Assembly: GCA_001799735.1 (NCBI GenBank)
Contig: MGUA01000012.1
Coordinates: 40,312-79,823, forward strand
Direction of reading: 5' to 3'
From: Elusimicrobia bacterium GWB2_63_22
GTDB lineage: Bacteria > Elusimicrobiota > Elusimicrobia > Elusimicrobiales > UBA9959
DNA length: 39,512 nt
Shown: positions 23,640-30,709 of the stretch, one piece after another
Layout of the letters: each line of letters opens with the position of its first letter
Position numbering within the stretch: the stretch's first letter is position 1
Made by a program: the position numbers and the translations under genes
The notes under the pieces: model-generated
Told to the model about the DNA's origin: nothing
The model's input: the letters and a program-made list of their open reading frames with translations, nothing else
Databases searched by the model: none

Positions 23640-24112
23640 CGGGCGGCTTCCTCGGGGTCGTAGAATTCCACCAGGGCGCCCTTCTGGCCGCCTTCGGGTG
23701 GGAGGACGCGGGCAAAGCCCGCCGGGGAGAGGTCCAGGGGGGGCAGGCCGGCGAGCAAGCCGGCGGCCGCGCCGAGCAGCGGCATGTGCCCCACTATCAG
23801 CACGGGCGCCGAGCCGGCGGCCTTTTCGGCCAGCTCCAGCACGGCGCCGGCCGGGCCGTCGGAAAGTTCGCTGGCGGTGCGGCGGGCGGCCCCGGGGAAG
23901 ACCCCGGCGGCTATCTCGGCGGTGCGGTGCGCGCGCAGGTAAGGACTGGAAATTATCAGCGAAGGCACGAAGCCGGCGGCGCGCAGGCGCTCGGCCGCGG
24001 CCAGGGCGTCCTTCTCGCCCAGCGGGGAGAGCGGGCGCTGGGAATCGGAGGCCACGCCGGCCTCCCGGGTGCTGAGGGCGCGGCCGTGGCGCAGGAAAAC
24101 TATTTCGTTCAT
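23636..24112 (-). CDS. sixA: SixA-type phosphohistidine phosphatase, histidine phosphatase superfamily
   Basis: A 158-residue cytosolic protein of the branch-1 histidine phosphatases. It has the catalytic RHG in VFLRHGRAL (His8), Arg in SSPYLRAHRTAE, and the second His in LIVGHMPLLG near residue 106. Short length and the absence of a cap domain match SixA, which removes phosphate from the HPt domains of histidine kinases, though other phosphate esters are possible. ATG 24112 has TAAAAT 6 bases upstream. It leads the sixA-spoIID-uppP operon, a context not obviously linked to signalling. Confidence 0.85.
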   Translation of the reverse strand: MNEIVFLRHGRALSTREAGVASDSQRPLSPLGEKDALAAAERLRAAGFVPSLIISSPYLRAHRTAEIAAGVFPGAARRTASELSDGPAGAVLELAEKAAGSAPVLIVGHMPLLGAAAGLLAGLPPLDLSPAGFARVLPPEGGQKGALVEFYDPEEAAR

Positions 24113-24118
24113 GTATAT

Positions 24119-24124
24119 ATTTTA
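24119..24124 (-). promoter_or_regulatory. Leaderless-type -10 box of sixA
   Basis: TAAAAT on the minus strand ends 6 bases before ATG 24112. A GC palindrome (GGGGCGCGCGCCCC, about 24134-24147) falls where the -35 element would lie and may be an operator. Confidence 0.5.
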
Positions 24125-24170
24125 GCAATTTGGGGGGCGCGCGCCCCAGCCGCCGCGGATATTAATTCTT

Positions 24171-24221
24171 CTTATGCCCGGGGCGCGGCCTGACGGGCGG
24201 GTTTCCGGCGGTCCGCATAAG
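24171..24221. repeat. Inverted repeat upstream of the hydrogenase operon
   Basis: CTTATGC at 24171-24177 and GCATAAG at 24215-24221 are exact inverted copies. They flank a GC-rich 37-base interior about 107 bases upstream of the TATAAT of the hydrogenase operon. It could be an operator, or chance. Confidence 0.4.
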
Positions 24222-24327
24222 GGGGCGGGCTCCCCCGGCGGCGCCGGGTATTAGCGCCGCTTATACCTGTCGGGGCACAGCGTGAAAAGTTAACGGGGGG
24301 GCGCAATGGCGACCAAGGGTAAAGTAA

Positions 24328-24333
24328 TATAAT
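24328..24333 (+). promoter_or_regulatory. Probable -10 box of the hydrogenase operon
   Basis: A perfect TATAAT lies 42 bases before GTG 24376, leaving a leader that contains GGAGG. No convincing -35 element is seen, which would fit activator dependence. Confidence 0.5.
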
Positions 24334-24375
24334 ATGAGGGCAGCATGCGTTAATACAAAAACGGAGGCCACCAGG

Positions 24376-25410
24376 GTGAACTACCATATACTGATGAAAG
24401 GTGAACTTGACGGTTTCGTCAAGAAACTCGCCAAGAAAATGAAAGTCTGCGCCCCAGTAGCTAAAGGGCACAACAACTACGCTTTCGAGGAAGTGACTTC
24501 GGCCGCGGAGATATCTATGGATTATATCCCTACGATACTCCCGCCCAAGAAATACTTCATGCCGCCCCGGGAAAAGATGCTCGACTTCGACATCTCCGAG
24601 GGCAAACCGAAGGACGCCGCCAACCTTAAGGCGGAGCCCCTGGCCGTGTTCGCGGTGCATACCTGCGACCTGGCCGGCATCCAGTGCCTGAACATGGTCT
24701 TCTCCGAGAAGCCCCGCGACTACAACTACCTGCTCAGGAAAGAGAGCGTCTTTGTGATCGGCCTCGAGTGCAACAAGTACTGCGACTCTAACGCCAGCTG
24801 CGCGCTGGTGGGCAACCACTACCCGAACGGCGGCTACGACATCTTCTTTACCGACATCGGAGACAAATGGGTGATCCACGTGGGGACCCAGAAGGGCGAA
24901 GAGCTGGTGGAGAGCATGGGCCTCGCCAAGGCGTCTTCCGCCGACATGGTGGCGCTGGACAAGGTCCGCGAGGGCAAGAAGCACGCCTTCCAGAACGAGA
25001 TCGGCGTGGACCCTAAGAAGCTCCCCGAGATCTTCGCCAAAGGCACCGAGAGCAAGGTGTGGCAGGACGTGGGCAACCGGTGCGTCTCCTGCGGCAACTG
25101 CACCAACGTCTGCCCCACCTGCTACTGCTTCGACATGGCCGACACGATCAACCTGGACCTGAAGACCGGCTCGCGCAACCGCACCTGGGATTCCTGCCAG
25201 TTCGAGACGTTCGCCGCCGTGGCCGGCGGGGAGAACTTCCGCGAGGAGCGCGCCAACAGGCAGCGGCACCGCTTCTACCGCAAGTTCAAGTACCCGATAG
25301 ACAAGTTCTACCGCTCCTTCTGCACCGGCTGCGGCCGCTGCACGCGCACCTGCATGGCCAAGATCAACCTGAAGGACACCCTGAAGGCCCTGGCCGCCGA
25401 GCACAAATAA
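24376..25410 (+). CDS. hydB: Sulfhydrogenase-type [NiFe] hydrogenase, beta (iron-sulfur) subunit
   Basis: A 344-residue cytosolic electron-transfer subunit that would carry electrons between the flavin subunit and the NiFe dimer. Two 4Fe-4S binding motifs are seen: CVSCGNCTNVCPTCYC (about residues 236-251) and CTGCGRCTRTCMAK (about 316-329). The N-terminal 230 residues match the family-specific domain of HydB/HyhB (VHTCDLAGIQCLN; LECNKYCDSNASCALVG). GTG 24376 is taken as the start because GGAGG (24363-24367) lies 8 bases before it; the frame itself opens at 24334. First gene of a compact five-gene hydrogenase unit. Confidence 0.92.
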   Translation: MNYHILMKGELDGFVKKLAKKMKVCAPVAKGHNNYAFEEVTSAAEISMDYIPTILPPKKYFMPPREKMLDFDISEGKPKDAANLKAEPLAVFAVHTCDLAGIQCLNMVFSEKPRDYNYLLRKESVFVIGLECNKYCDSNASCALVGNHYPNGGYDIFFTDIGDKWVIHVGTQKGEELVESMGLAKASSADMVALDKVREGKKHAFQNEIGVDPKKLPEIFAKGTESKVWQDVGNRCVSCGNCTNVCPTCYCFDMADTINLDLKTGSRNRTWDSCQFETFAAVAGGENFREERANRQRHRFYRKFKYPIDKFYRSFCTGCGRCTRTCMAKINLKDTLKALAAEHK

Positions 25411-25419
25411 GGATATATC

Positions 25420-26262
25420 ATGACCGAGAACATCCACATAGAGAATTCCAACTGGAGGCTCCGCAAGGGGCAGATAATCGCCGCAAAGCAGATGACGGCC
25501 ACTGAAAAGTGGTTCGACATAAAGCTCGAGGACGGCGAACTGGACCACGAGCCCGGGCAGTTCGTGCAGGTTGAGCTGTTCGGCGTGGGCGAAGCGCCCA
25601 TCTCCATCTGCTCCAGCCCCACCAAGCGCGGCTCCTTCGAGCTGACCGTGCGCGCCGCCGGGCGCCTGACCAAGCACATGCAGGCCATGGGCAAGGGCGA
25701 CTGGCTGGGCATCCGCGGGCCGTTCGGCAAACCCTTCCCCGTGAAGCTGATGACCGGCAACGACCTGCTGTTTGTGGCCGGCGGCCTGGGCATAGCGCCG
25801 CTGCGCTCGCTTATTAATTACGTGATGGACAACCGCCGCGAGTTCGGCAAAGTGGACATATTGCTCGGCTGCAAGACGCCCACCGACATGCTGTTCGGCG
25901 ACGAGATCAAAGAGTGGCAGAAGCGCCTGGACGTGAACTTCTCCTGCACGGTGGACCGCACGGCCCCCGACTGGAAAGGCAACGTCGGCCTGATCACCAG
26001 CCTGATCCCCGGCGTGACCATTAACCCGGAGAAGACCTTCGGCGTGGTGGTGGGGCCCCCGATCATGTACAAATTCGTCATAGCCGAGCTGCTCAAGAAG
26101 AACCTGCCCGAGAGGCAGATCATCCTGTCGCTCGAGCGGCACATGAAATGCGGGATGGGGAAATGCGGCCACTGCCAGATAGACCACCCCAAGAACTACT
26201 ACTGCTGCAAGGACGGCCCTACCTTCACCTACGAAGAGGTGAAGGAATCGAAGAAACTTTAA
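25420..26262 (+). CDS. hydG: Sulfhydrogenase-type [NiFe] hydrogenase, gamma (FAD/NAD(P)-binding) subunit
   Basis: A 280-residue ferredoxin-reductase-like subunit that exchanges electrons with NAD(P)H. The FAD domain (about 15-105) has GEAPISICSSP, the HydG/PyrK-type version of the flavin motif, and RGPFGKPF. The nucleotide domain begins LLFVAGGLGIAPLRSL (about 111-126). A C-terminal 2Fe-2S site is formed by CGMGKCGHCQ and the later YYCCKDGP. Nine bases separate it from hydB. Group 3b enzymes of this type usually use NADPH and may also reduce sulfur or polysulfide. Confidence 0.93.
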   Translation: MTENIHIENSNWRLRKGQIIAAKQMTATEKWFDIKLEDGELDHEPGQFVQVELFGVGEAPISICSSPTKRGSFELTVRAAGRLTKHMQAMGKGDWLGIRGPFGKPFPVKLMTGNDLLFVAGGLGIAPLRSLINYVMDNRREFGKVDILLGCKTPTDMLFGDEIKEWQKRLDVNFSCTVDRTAPDWKGNVGLITSLIPGVTINPEKTFGVVVGPPIMYKFVIAELLKKNLPERQIILSLERHMKCGMGKCGHCQIDHPKNYYCCKDGPTFTYEEVKESKKL

Positions 26263-26278
26263 TACGGAGAAACAAACG

Positions 26279-27070
26279 ATGAAAACCGCTAAAAACGATA
26301 CGAAAGCTCCGGCGAAGGCCCCCAAAGCCGCCGCCAAGCCCAAGGTGGCCTTCTTCGACTTCGCCTCCTGCGAAGGCTGCCAGCTGCAGATCACCAACTT
26401 CGGCGAGCTGCTGCTCGACGTGCTCGGCGCCGTGGACGTGGTGGAGTTCCGCGAGGCCATCAGCGAGAAGTGGGACGGCGACTACGACGTGGTCTTCATA
26501 GAGGGCTCCATCGGCGACCATCACGCCGAGGAGCGCCTGAAGAAGATCCGCGCGAGGGCCAAGGTGCTCATCGCCTACGGCGCCTGCGCCTGCACCGGCG
26601 GCGTGAACGGCATGAAGAATTCCTTCGAGCTCGACGAGATCCGGGCTAGCGTGTACGGCAAGGACTACAAGCTGTTCGACAGCACGGCCACCAAGCGCGT
26701 GGACCAGGTGGTCAAGGTGGACTACTACATCAACGGCTGCCCGATCTACATTCCCGAGCTGGTAGAGGTGCTCAAGTGCGCCCTGCGCGGCCTGCCCTAC
26801 ACCGTGCCGGACAACCCCGTCTGCGCCGAGTGCAAGCTCAACGAGAACGTCTGCATGTACGAGCGCGGCCTGGCCTGCCTGGGCCCGTGGACGAAGGCCG
26901 GCTGCAACAGCTGGTGCGTCAACAACGGCAACATCTGCTACGGCTGCCGCGGCGAGGTGAGCAACCCCGCGAAGAACGCGGGCGACGTTATCAGCAAATA
27001 CAACCTGAAGCCCGAACTTATAAAAGCTAAGTTCGACATGTACAACAAGTGCAAGGAAGGTGTGAAATAA
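26279..27070 (+). CDS. hydD: Sulfhydrogenase-type [NiFe] hydrogenase, delta (small) subunit
   Basis: A 263-residue small subunit carrying the Fe-S relay. The proximal cluster ligands appear in FASCEGCQLQ (31-34), GACACTGG and NGCPIYI. Further clusters are supplied by VCAECKLNENVC, ACLGPWTKAGC and ICYGC towards the C-terminus. There is no Tat signal, so the enzyme is cytoplasmic. Instead the protein begins with a Lys/Ala/Pro-rich 22-residue extension before KVAFFDFASC, unusual for this family. The stop TAA shares its last base with the start of the large-subunit gene. Confidence 0.94.
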   Translation: MKTAKNDTKAPAKAPKAAAKPKVAFFDFASCEGCQLQITNFGELLLDVLGAVDVVEFREAISEKWDGDYDVVFIEGSIGDHHAEERLKKIRARAKVLIAYGACACTGGVNGMKNSFELDEIRASVYGKDYKLFDSTATKRVDQVVKVDYYINGCPIYIPELVEVLKCALRGLPYTVPDNPVCAECKLNENVCMYERGLACLGPWTKAGCNSWCVNNGNICYGCRGEVSNPAKNAGDVISKYNLKPELIKAKFDMYNKCKEGVK

Positions 27071-28398
27071 TGGCTAATGTAAAAGATCTCGACATTAAAG
27101 TAGAATACGTCACCCGCGTGGAAGGCCACGGCAACATTGTCGCCAACGTGAAGAACGGCAAGATAGAGAAATGCGAGTTCCACGTGGTGGAGACGCCCCG
27201 CCTGTTCGAGGGCATGCTGCGCGGCCGCAGCATCTTCGAGGCGCAGCACATCACCAGCCGCATCTGCGGCATCTGCTCCTGCGGCCACTCCCTGGCCAGC
27301 GTGAAAGCGGCCGAGGACGCGCTGGGCGTAGTCCCGACCGAGCAGGCCGTGAAGCTGCGCAAGCTCCTCCTGGACTACGAGTTCCTCGACAGCCACATCC
27401 TGCACGTGTACCTGCTGGCCGCCCCCGACGTGCTGGGCGTGCCCTCCTTCATTCCGCTCATCGCCTCGCACAACAAGGTCGTGCGCCAGGTGCTGCGCCT
27501 CAAGAAGGCCGTCAACGACTGCTGCGACATCCTGGTCGGGCGCCACATCCACCCCATCACCATGATAGCCGGCGGCTGGACCAAGCTGCCTTCCAAGAAA
27601 GAGATAGACACGCAGATAAAGCTGCTGGAAGGCATGGCCGAGGACCTGGGCGAAGTGCTCAAGCTCGCCGCGACCCTTAAGTTCCCGGACTTCCACCGCA
27701 AGACCGAGTACGTGGCGCTGGTCTCCGACGACAACGAATACCCGCTCCTCAACGGCGACATCGGTTCTACCGAAGGCAAGCGCGTGAGCTACAAGGACTA
27801 TAAGAAGTCCACCAACGAGTTCGTGGACCCGCGCTCCTCGGCCAAGTTCACCAAGTGGAGCGGCAACAGCGTGTTCGTGGGCGCCCTGGCCCGCTTTAAC
27901 CTGAACGCGCACAAGCTGCACCCTAAGGCCAAAGCGCTCGCCAAGGACCTGGGCTTCAAGCCGGTCTGCGACAACCCGTTCCTCAACACCGTGGCGCAGG
28001 TGGTAGAGATAGTGCACTGCTACTACCACGCGCTCGACATTCTGCGCGACCTCAAGAAGAACGGCCTGGACTACAGCGAGCAGCTCACCGTGGGCGTCAA
28101 CGAGAAGGGCGCAGTGCCCGTACGCGCCGGCGACGGCGTAGGCTCGGTGGAAGTGCCCCGCGGCATCCTGCACCACAACTACATAACGGACAAGGCCGGC
28201 ATGATAAAGCAGGCCAACTGCATTATCCCGACCAACCAGAACGTCAACAACATAGAGTACGACTTCGCCAAGTTCCTGCCCGAGATCCTCACCGAGTCCA
28301 AGGACAGCATACGCCTTAAGCTCGAGATGCTCGTGCGGGCTTACGATCCGTGCATCTCCTGCTCCGCTCACTTCCTCGATGTCACCTTCGTGGAATAA
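27070..28398 (+). CDS. hydA: Sulfhydrogenase-type [NiFe] hydrogenase, alpha (large) subunit
   Basis: A 442-residue catalytic subunit holding the NiFe(CN)2CO centre that splits or makes hydrogen. The L1 motif RICGICSCGH gives Cys66 and Cys69. The L2 motif DPCISCSAH gives Cys428 and Cys431. The eight residues after His434 (FLDVTFVE) are the expected C-terminal peptide removed after nickel insertion. VTRVEGHGN (15-23) and the L2 form fit group 3b. ATG 27070 overlaps the small-subunit stop; the frame opens earlier, at 27049. The codons for the cleaved tail lie inside the 20-base overlap with the protease gene. Confidence 0.95.
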   Translation: MANVKDLDIKVEYVTRVEGHGNIVANVKNGKIEKCEFHVVETPRLFEGMLRGRSIFEAQHITSRICGICSCGHSLASVKAAEDALGVVPTEQAVKLRKLLLDYEFLDSHILHVYLLAAPDVLGVPSFIPLIASHNKVVRQVLRLKKAVNDCCDILVGRHIHPITMIAGGWTKLPSKKEIDTQIKLLEGMAEDLGEVLKLAATLKFPDFHRKTEYVALVSDDNEYPLLNGDIGSTEGKRVSYKDYKKSTNEFVDPRSSAKFTKWSGNSVFVGALARFNLNAHKLHPKAKALAKDLGFKPVCDNPFLNTVAQVVEIVHCYYHALDILRDLKKNGLDYSEQLTVGVNEKGAVPVRAGDGVGSVEVPRGILHHNYITDKAGMIKQANCIIPTNQNVNNIEYDFAKFLPEILTESKDSIRLKLEMLVRAYDPCISCSAHFLDVTFVE

Positions 28399-28855
28399 GG
28401 AAGTCCTCGCCGCGCTGGCCCCCAAAGGCCGGACGCTGGTGATAACGCTGGGCAGTACGTTAAGGGCCGACGATGGCGTCGGCCCTTACGTTTGCTCTCA
28501 TGTGAAATTCAACCGTCCGGAGCTGCGGCTGCTGGACGCCGGCACCACACCGGAGAACGTGGCCCAGACCGCCATAGACTGGAAGCCGGACAAGGTGATC
28601 CTGGTGGACGCGGCCCATTTTCAGGGGACGGCGGGGGAAGTGCGCGTGATCCCGCTGGAGGCCATCAACCAGAGCACCGCCATCTCCACCCACAGCTTCC
28701 CGTTGTCGGTGACTTTTTCCATAATCAAGGAAGACACCGGCTGCGAGCTGGCGGTTATCGGCGTGCAGGCCAAATCCCTGGACTACCAGGAAGGCCTGAG
28801 CCCCGAGGTGGAAGCAACCGCCGCAAAATTAGTAGATTACTTCAACGGTTTATAA
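28379..28855 (+). CDS. Hydrogenase maturation protease
   Basis: A 158-residue HybD/HycI-type nickel-dependent endopeptidase expected to cut the large subunit after His434. It has LGSTLRADDGVGPYV (about 24-38), where the usual GN is GS and Asp31 or Asp32 would bind nickel. The second metal-binding region is VDAAHFQG near residue 76, and the third STHSFPLS near 103. The ATG lies 20 bases inside the large-subunit gene in another frame, so synthesis of the two is probably coupled. The family match is good; specificity for this hydrogenase is inferred from position. Confidence 0.9.
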   Translation: MSPSWNKEVLAALAPKGRTLVITLGSTLRADDGVGPYVCSHVKFNRPELRLLDAGTTPENVAQTAIDWKPDKVILVDAAHFQGTAGEVRVIPLEAINQSTAISTHSFPLSVTFSIIKEDTGCELAVIGVQAKSLDYQEGLSPEVEATAAKLVDYFNGL

Positions 28856-28862
28856 AGGAACG

Positions 28863-30308
28863 ATGACTTCTTCCAAAACGGGTATCGGGATCTACGCTTC
28901 GCTTTTTCCGGTGGTGGCTATTGTGGGGATGCTGGCCTACAACGTGCACGTCTACGGCGATTCGGCTGTGGGCGGCTCCAACCAATTCATCCTGCTGCTC
29001 GGCGCCGGAGTGGCGGCGCTGGTGGGCTTCTGGCATAAGGTCTCCTACGAGAGCATGATCTCCCACGTTTCCGGCAACCTGAAGTCCACCACCGGCGCGC
29101 TGCTGATCCTGCTGATGGTCGGGGCCCTCTCCGGCGCCTGGCTGATCAGCGGCATCATCCCGTCGATGATCTATTACGGGCTCACCATCCTGAACCCCGC
29201 CATCTTCCTGCCCGCGACGCTCCTCATCTGCTCGGTGGTCTCGCTGGCCACCGGCAGCAGCTGGTCCACCTCGGCCACGGTGGGCATAGCCCTGATCGGC
29301 ATCGGCAAGGCGATAGGCCTTAACGAGGCCATAGTGGCGGGCGCCGTCATCTCGGGCGCCTACTTCGGCGATAAGCTCTCGCCGCTGTCCGACACCACCA
29401 ACCTGGCCCCGGCCATGGCCGGCACCGACCTGTTCACCCACGTGCGCTACATGGTGCTCACCACGGTCCCCAGCTATATCGTCACCATGCTGGCCTTTAT
29501 CGTCATCGGTTTCGTCGTGCCGCCGAGCGGCACCACCGACGCCAGCCAGATCATGGGCGCCATAGAGGGGACTTTCCGCGTGACCCCGTGGCTGTTCGCG
29601 GTGCCGGCGCTGGTGATCTTCATGATAGTCAGGAAGACCCAGCCGCTGATCGCCCTGATGATCGGGACCCTGCTGGGCGCGGCCTTCGCGCTTATCTTTC
29701 AGCCGCAGGTGGTGGCCAAGCTCGCCGGGGTGGAGCGGCTGGGCTTCCTTTCCGCGTACAAGGGCATCATGGACGCGATGACCGTAAAGACCGCCATCGC
29801 CACCAGCAGCCCTGAGCTCAACGACCTGTTCTCGTCGAAGGGCATGAAGGGCATGCTCGATACGGTCTGGCTCATCATCTGCGCCATGGCTTTCGGCGGC
29901 ATCATGGAGGCCATCGGCGCGCTGCACAAGATCAGCTCCACGCTGCTCAGGATGGCCAGCTCGGTCTTCGGGCTGTTCGCCAGCACGGCGGCCAGCTGCG
30001 TGGCCGTAAACCTGACCGCTTCCGACCAGTACCTGGCCATAGTGGTGCCGGGCAAGATGTTCGCCGAGCCCTTCAGGGAGAAGGGCCTGGCCCCGGAGAA
30101 CCTCAGCCGCACGCTGGAGGACACGGGCACCGTGACTTCGGCCCTGGTGCCGTGGAACACCTGCGGCGCCTACCAGGCCGGCGTGCTGGGCGTAGCCACC
30201 CTGGACTACCTGCCCTACGCGGTGTTTAACTACGTCAGCCCTATAATGACCCTGATCTTCGCCGGTTTCAACATTAAGATACGCAGGCTCGGGGGACACA
30301 ATACTTAA
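28863..30308 (+). CDS. nhaC: Na+/H+ antiporter, NhaC family
   Basis: A 481-residue inner-membrane antiporter exchanging sodium for protons. It has about eleven or twelve hydrophobic segments, with GSSWSTSATVGIALIGIG (about 137-154) and GAYFGDKLSPLSDTTNLA (about 166-183), the defining NhaC motifs with charged residues in the transport path. AGGA lies 4 bases before the ATG, and only 7 bases separate it from the protease gene, so it looks like the last gene of the hydrogenase operon. The final residues (GGHNT) and the TAA stop come from the inverted repeat at 30292-30334, so the original C-terminus was probably replaced. Confidence 0.92.
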   Translation: MTSSKTGIGIYASLFPVVAIVGMLAYNVHVYGDSAVGGSNQFILLLGAGVAALVGFWHKVSYESMISHVSGNLKSTTGALLILLMVGALSGAWLISGIIPSMIYYGLTILNPAIFLPATLLICSVVSLATGSSWSTSATVGIALIGIGKAIGLNEAIVAGAVISGAYFGDKLSPLSDTTNLAPAMAGTDLFTHVRYMVLTTVPSYIVTMLAFIVIGFVVPPSGTTDASQIMGAIEGTFRVTPWLFAVPALVIFMIVRKTQPLIALMIGTLLGAAFALIFQPQVVAKLAGVERLGFLSAYKGIMDAMTVKTAIATSSPELNDLFSSKGMKGMLDTVWLIICAMAFGGIMEAIGALHKISSTLLRMASSVFGLFASTAASCVAVNLTASDQYLAIVVPGKMFAEPFREKGLAPENLSRTLEDTGTVTSALVPWNTCGAYQAGVLGVATLDYLPYAVFNYVSPIMTLIFAGFNIKIRRLGGHNT

Positions 30309-30334
30309 TTCCGGGAATTAAGTATTGTGTCCCC
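30292..30334. repeat. Inverted repeat, GGGGAC...GTCCCC family, copy 2
   Basis: Arms 30292-30312 and 30314-30334 are perfectly complementary around a single central base. In practice the innermost pairs would open to a loop. The core GGGGACACAATACTTAATT is identical to the repeat at 14860-14916. It encodes the last residues and stop of nhaC. Confidence 0.9.
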
Positions 30335-30351
30335 AGATTAAGGAGAACGAC

Positions 30352-30639
30352 ATGCTCGACAAGATGAAGCAGCTTTGGGAGATGAAGCGGAAGATGGACG
30401 AGATAAAGAAGGAGCTGGACGGCATGGAGCTGGCCAGCGAGGACAACCTGGTGAAGGTTACCATCACCGGTTCCCAGGAAGTTAAAAAGGTGGAGATAAA
30501 GGGCGAACTGGCCGCCGCCGATAAGGCCAAACTTGAGGCCTCCCTTACCGAGACGGTGAACCGCGCGGTGAAGGAGAGCCAGAAGGCCGCCGCGCAGAAG
30601 ATGAGCGCGCTGGGCGGGCTGCCCGGCCTGGGCATGTAG
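30352..30639 (+). CDS. ybaB: YbaB/EbfC family nucleoid-associated protein
   Basis: A 95-residue DNA-binding protein that forms tweezer-like dimers. It has a coiled N-terminal helix (KMKQLWEMKRKMDEIKKEL), the strand VKVTITGSQEVKKVEI and a Gly/Met-rich C-terminus (GGLPGLGM), all typical. AGGAG at 30341-30345 fixes ATG 30352; an in-frame TTG at 30325 lies in the repeat arm and is rejected. In most bacteria ybaB sits between dnaX and recR; here it stands alone after nhaC. Confidence 0.92.
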   Translation: MLDKMKQLWEMKRKMDEIKKELDGMELASEDNLVKVTITGSQEVKKVEIKGELAAADKAKLEASLTETVNRAVKESQKAAAQKMSALGGLPGLGM

Positions 30640-30661
30640 TACTCCGCCCCGCGCCGTGCAT

Positions 30662-30694
30662 AAAAAAACCCGGGCTCGCGTCCGGGTTTTTTTA
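30662..30694. terminator. Bidirectional terminator between ybaB and apbE
   Basis: AAAAACCCGG/CCGGGTTTTT (30664-30673 with 30682-30691) encloses GCTCGCGT, with seven T on the plus strand. The two genes converge on it. Confidence 0.92.
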
Positions 30695-30709
30695 TTGGGG
30701 GGAGGGGAG

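Noticed and set aside
22502-24128. Long version of the SpoIID frame starting near 24128
   Set aside because: The first 163 codons are Arg/Pro-rich shadow of sixA. The signal peptide starts at TTG 23639 with a ribosome-binding site.
24172-26460. 762-codon open frame on the minus strand opposite the hydrogenase genes
   Set aside because: Low-complexity composition and full overlap with three well-identified hydrogenase genes; shadow frame.
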